Shown here: positions 22,233 through 23,717 of the stretch, piece by piece | Layout: the number at the start of each line of letters is the position of its first letter | Numbering within the stretch: position 1 is the stretch's first letter | From: Oscillospiraceae bacterium | GTDB lineage: Bacteria; Bacillota_A; Clostridia; Oscillospirales; CAG-272 | Direction of reading: 5' to 3' | DNA: 23,717 nucleotides | NCBI GenBank assembly: GCA_015064425.1 | Contig: SVSF01000016.1 | Coordinates: 1 to 23,717, forward strand | Translations under genes and position numbers: made by a program | Notes under the pieces: model-generated | Told to the model about the DNA's origin: nothing | Databases searched by the model: none | The model's input: only the letters and a program-made list of their open reading frames with translations

Positions 22233-23573
22233 CATTGTGCGTATAACTTTACATTCTTTTACGTTGTAGTAGAGAAAGCATTTTTTTGCATTTTCATCAA
22301 TTATTTCCCCGCTTACGGCTATTGGTACTGCGGGTGGACAGCTTGAACTGTCGTTGGCAAGTATTCTTCCCTCGCAATCCGAAACGTTGAGAGATTCCCA
22401 CGGTGAGAAGCTTGCCTCTCTTACAGAAAGAGCTTTTTTTAGTTTTTTAAACGGAGGAGGAGTTTCTTTTATCGGGTCTTTTTTCTCTACGGAAAGAAGG
22501 GCATCCTCTATACGTTTAAGCTCAAGATCCGTAAACTCCGGGCTGAGCATCATTACCAGAAAATCGGGGTCGGAAAATTCGCATACGATGTTTTCGTTAA
22601 GTAGGATATCCGCCAGCTCTCTTCCGCGGTATCCGTAAGACTTAGCTTTTATACTGATCTTTAAGGCTTCGTTTCCGTAAAGCTCGTAGCCTCTGTCCGC
22701 GAGCCTGTTTTTCAAAAGCGTGACTTTTTTGTTAAAGCTGTGCAAACGTTCACAGTACCCGCTTGTGATGTATTCATTTACTCTGTCAAGGGATGCGAGT
22801 ATAAGGTATGATGGGCTTGTGGAACCGAAGTTGATAAGCGCTGACTTGGCATTATTTTTAAAGAAAGGGTCAAGTTCTCGGGATATATGCAGATATGCTC
22901 CTCCCGTCAGAACCGGAAGAGTCTTATGGGCTGAATCGCAGCAGATATCTGCCCCCAAATCGATAGGATGCATTGAACTTTCGAGAAATTTTAGATATGC
23001 ACCGTGAGCATTGTCAACGGCAAGCAGGACTCCGTATTTTTTACATATTTTCGAAAGGGCGGCTATATCTGCGGTATTTCCGAGATAATCGGGGCTTGTT
23101 ATGTAAAGAACTGTGGGAAGTCTTTCTGCTTTACCGAAACGTTCTTCAAGCTCATTAATATCTGCAGTGCAGGAAAGGTAGGATTCCTCCTCTCCCGGAT
23201 ATATCCATTCCACATCTGCCTCAAGCATCGCAATGGCACTTAAAAATGATCTGTGGACATTTCTGCAAGCAAGTATGAGAGGCCGCTCCCCTTTTGATAT
23301 TCCATAAAGGCAGCAAAGATAGAGCATAGCTCTTATACAGAGAGAAGAGCCCTCTGTAGAGTAAAAAGTATCGGAATTAAAGAGCGCAGATACATTGTCT
23401 TCGCTTTCCTTTATTATTCCGTTTGCCTCGTAAAGACTGTCTGCACCGTCTATCTCTGTTATATCCAAGGTTTCATATCCCAGTAAAGTCTTACCTTTAT
23501 GACCGGGCATATGCAGACGGAGAGCCTTGCTTTTGGAATATTCAAGTAAAAAATCCCATATAGGCGTATTCAT
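22218..23573 (-). CDS. Orn/Lys/Arg decarboxylase-family PLP enzyme (YaaO-like)
   Basis: This 451-residue fold-type I PLP enzyme has HMPGHKG at 21-27, followed by LDITEIDGADSLYEANGII and the YSTEGSSLCIRAML cofactor phosphate region (71-84). It also has VDNAHGAYL (D187/H190) and the Schiff-base lysine K217 in DSAHKTLPVLTGGAYLH. A small C-terminal domain (about 360-451) closes it. Its size matches the short YaaO-type members rather than the 700-residue SpeA/LdcC/CadA enzymes. The likely reaction is decarboxylation of arginine, lysine or ornithine for polyamines; which one is not visible. I chose ATG 23573, preceded by GGGAG, over the in-frame ATG at 23618, because 23618 lies inside the upstream gene. 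TAATG couples the two genes. Confidence 0.9.
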   Translation of the reverse strand: MNTPIWDFLLEYSKSKALRLHMPGHKGKTLLGYETLDITEIDGADSLYEANGIIKESEDNVSALFNSDTFYSTEGSSLCIRAMLYLCCLYGISKGERPLILACRNVHRSFLSAIAMLEADVEWIYPGEEESYLSCTADINELEERFGKAERLPTVLYITSPDYLGNTADIAALSKICKKYGVLLAVDNAHGAYLKFLESSMHPIDLGADICCDSAHKTLPVLTGGAYLHISRELDPFFKNNAKSALINFGSTSPSYLILASLDRVNEYITSGYCERLHSFNKKVTLLKNRLADRGYELYGNEALKISIKAKSYGYRGRELADILLNENIVCEFSDPDFLVMMLSPEFTDLELKRIEDALLSVEKKDPIKETPPPFKKLKKALSVREASFSPWESLNVSDCEGRILANDSSSCPPAVPIAVSGEIIDENAKKCFLYYNVKECKVIRTMKNET

Positions 23574-23717
23574 TAGATATCTCCCAAAGCTCTTGCAACC
23601 GCTACCATTATGGCACATTCCATACGCTTACGGAAAAGTTTGCAGCCGTATTCGTATACACCCGTGACGGAACCGGTTGCGTGATATGCATTTGCAGCGC
23701 ATCCGCCAGAGCAGTAG
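23573..23717 (-). CDS. Unrecognised protein, C-terminal fragment (cysteine-containing)
   Basis: An open frame runs from the window edge to TAA at 23575-23573, giving 47 residues. It begins YCSGGCAANAYHATGS, continues through VYEYGCKLFRKRMECA and ends VAVARALGDI. It has no in-frame start in the window apart from late Met codons, so the gene begins beyond base 23717. The stop shares one base with the decarboxylase start (TAATG), and the GGGAG of the decarboxylase lies in its last codons, so the two are translationally coupled. Four cysteines in 34 residues and a following amphipathic helix are the only visible traits. I do not recognise a family. Confidence 0.6.
   Translation of the reverse strand, partial: YCSGGCAANAYHATGSVTGVYEYGCKLFRKRMECAIMVAVARALGDI

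Noticed and set aside
1..23717. Mobile elements, CRISPR arrays, tRNA or rRNA genes
   Set aside because: No transposase or integrase motifs, no spaced direct repeats and no tRNA-like folds were noticed in the few short intergenic gaps.

Overview
The window looks like a chromosomal segment from an anaerobic member of the Firmicutes, most likely class Clostridia. The signs are moderately AT-rich DNA, strong GGAGG-type ribosome sites, sigma-A promoters close to consensus, tightly packed operons closed by hairpin-T terminators, a short clostridial-type ThiC, an oxygen-independent (ThiH) thiamine route, and a flavodiiron protein for oxygen or NO removal. I see no mobile elements, tRNA, rRNA or CRISPR array. 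The species cannot be told from the sequence alone.

Left part (1-4301, + strand): a thiamine operon running in from outside the window: thiH (3' end), thiE, a HAD phosphatase, thiD, thiC and a thiamine pyrophosphokinase. No thiL is visible. With TPK plus a HAD enzyme lodged between thiE and thiD, the operon suggests TMP -> thiamine -> TPP instead of the usual TMP -> TPP. A short separate operon (4362-5619) carries a ProX/YbaK-type prolyl-tRNA editing protein and a second HAD phosphatase.

Middle (5663-13072): a near-consensus promoter built into the previous terminator drives a leader of about 160 nt. It encodes a 24-residue peptide whose stop codon abuts a terminator-like hairpin. Behind it are a CNNM/CorC-type membrane protein and an AI-2E/PerM family transporter. 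This looks like an undescribed attenuator for a probable Mg2+ (or other divalent cation) efflux gene. On the - strand, a perfect TTGACA-N17-TATAAT promoter drives a heterodimeric ABC exporter pair followed 3 nt later by lipoate-protein ligase.

Redox module (13074-15726): a three-part flavodiiron protein (beta-lactamase/flavodoxin core, flavin reductase-like domain, rubredoxin) is transcribed divergently from a CRP/FNR-family regulator. Their promoters overlap, and a perfect 16-bp palindrome lies at a position that could make it both an activator site and an autoregulatory operator.

Right part (15725-23717): trkA-trkH potassium uptake (-), an NSS-family sodium symporter (+), and a two-gene - strand unit with an HTH-PfkB kinase fusion and a metallo-beta-lactamase-fold hydrolase. 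Last come an Orn/Lys/Arg decarboxylase-family enzyme whose final codons form its own terminator, and the 3' end of an unrecognised cysteine-containing gene coupled to it by TAATG.

The only intergenic stretches above 100 bp are 5620-5879, 13011-13117, 18542-18741 and 22079-22217. Their promoters, leader elements, inverted repeats and terminators are listed as features.
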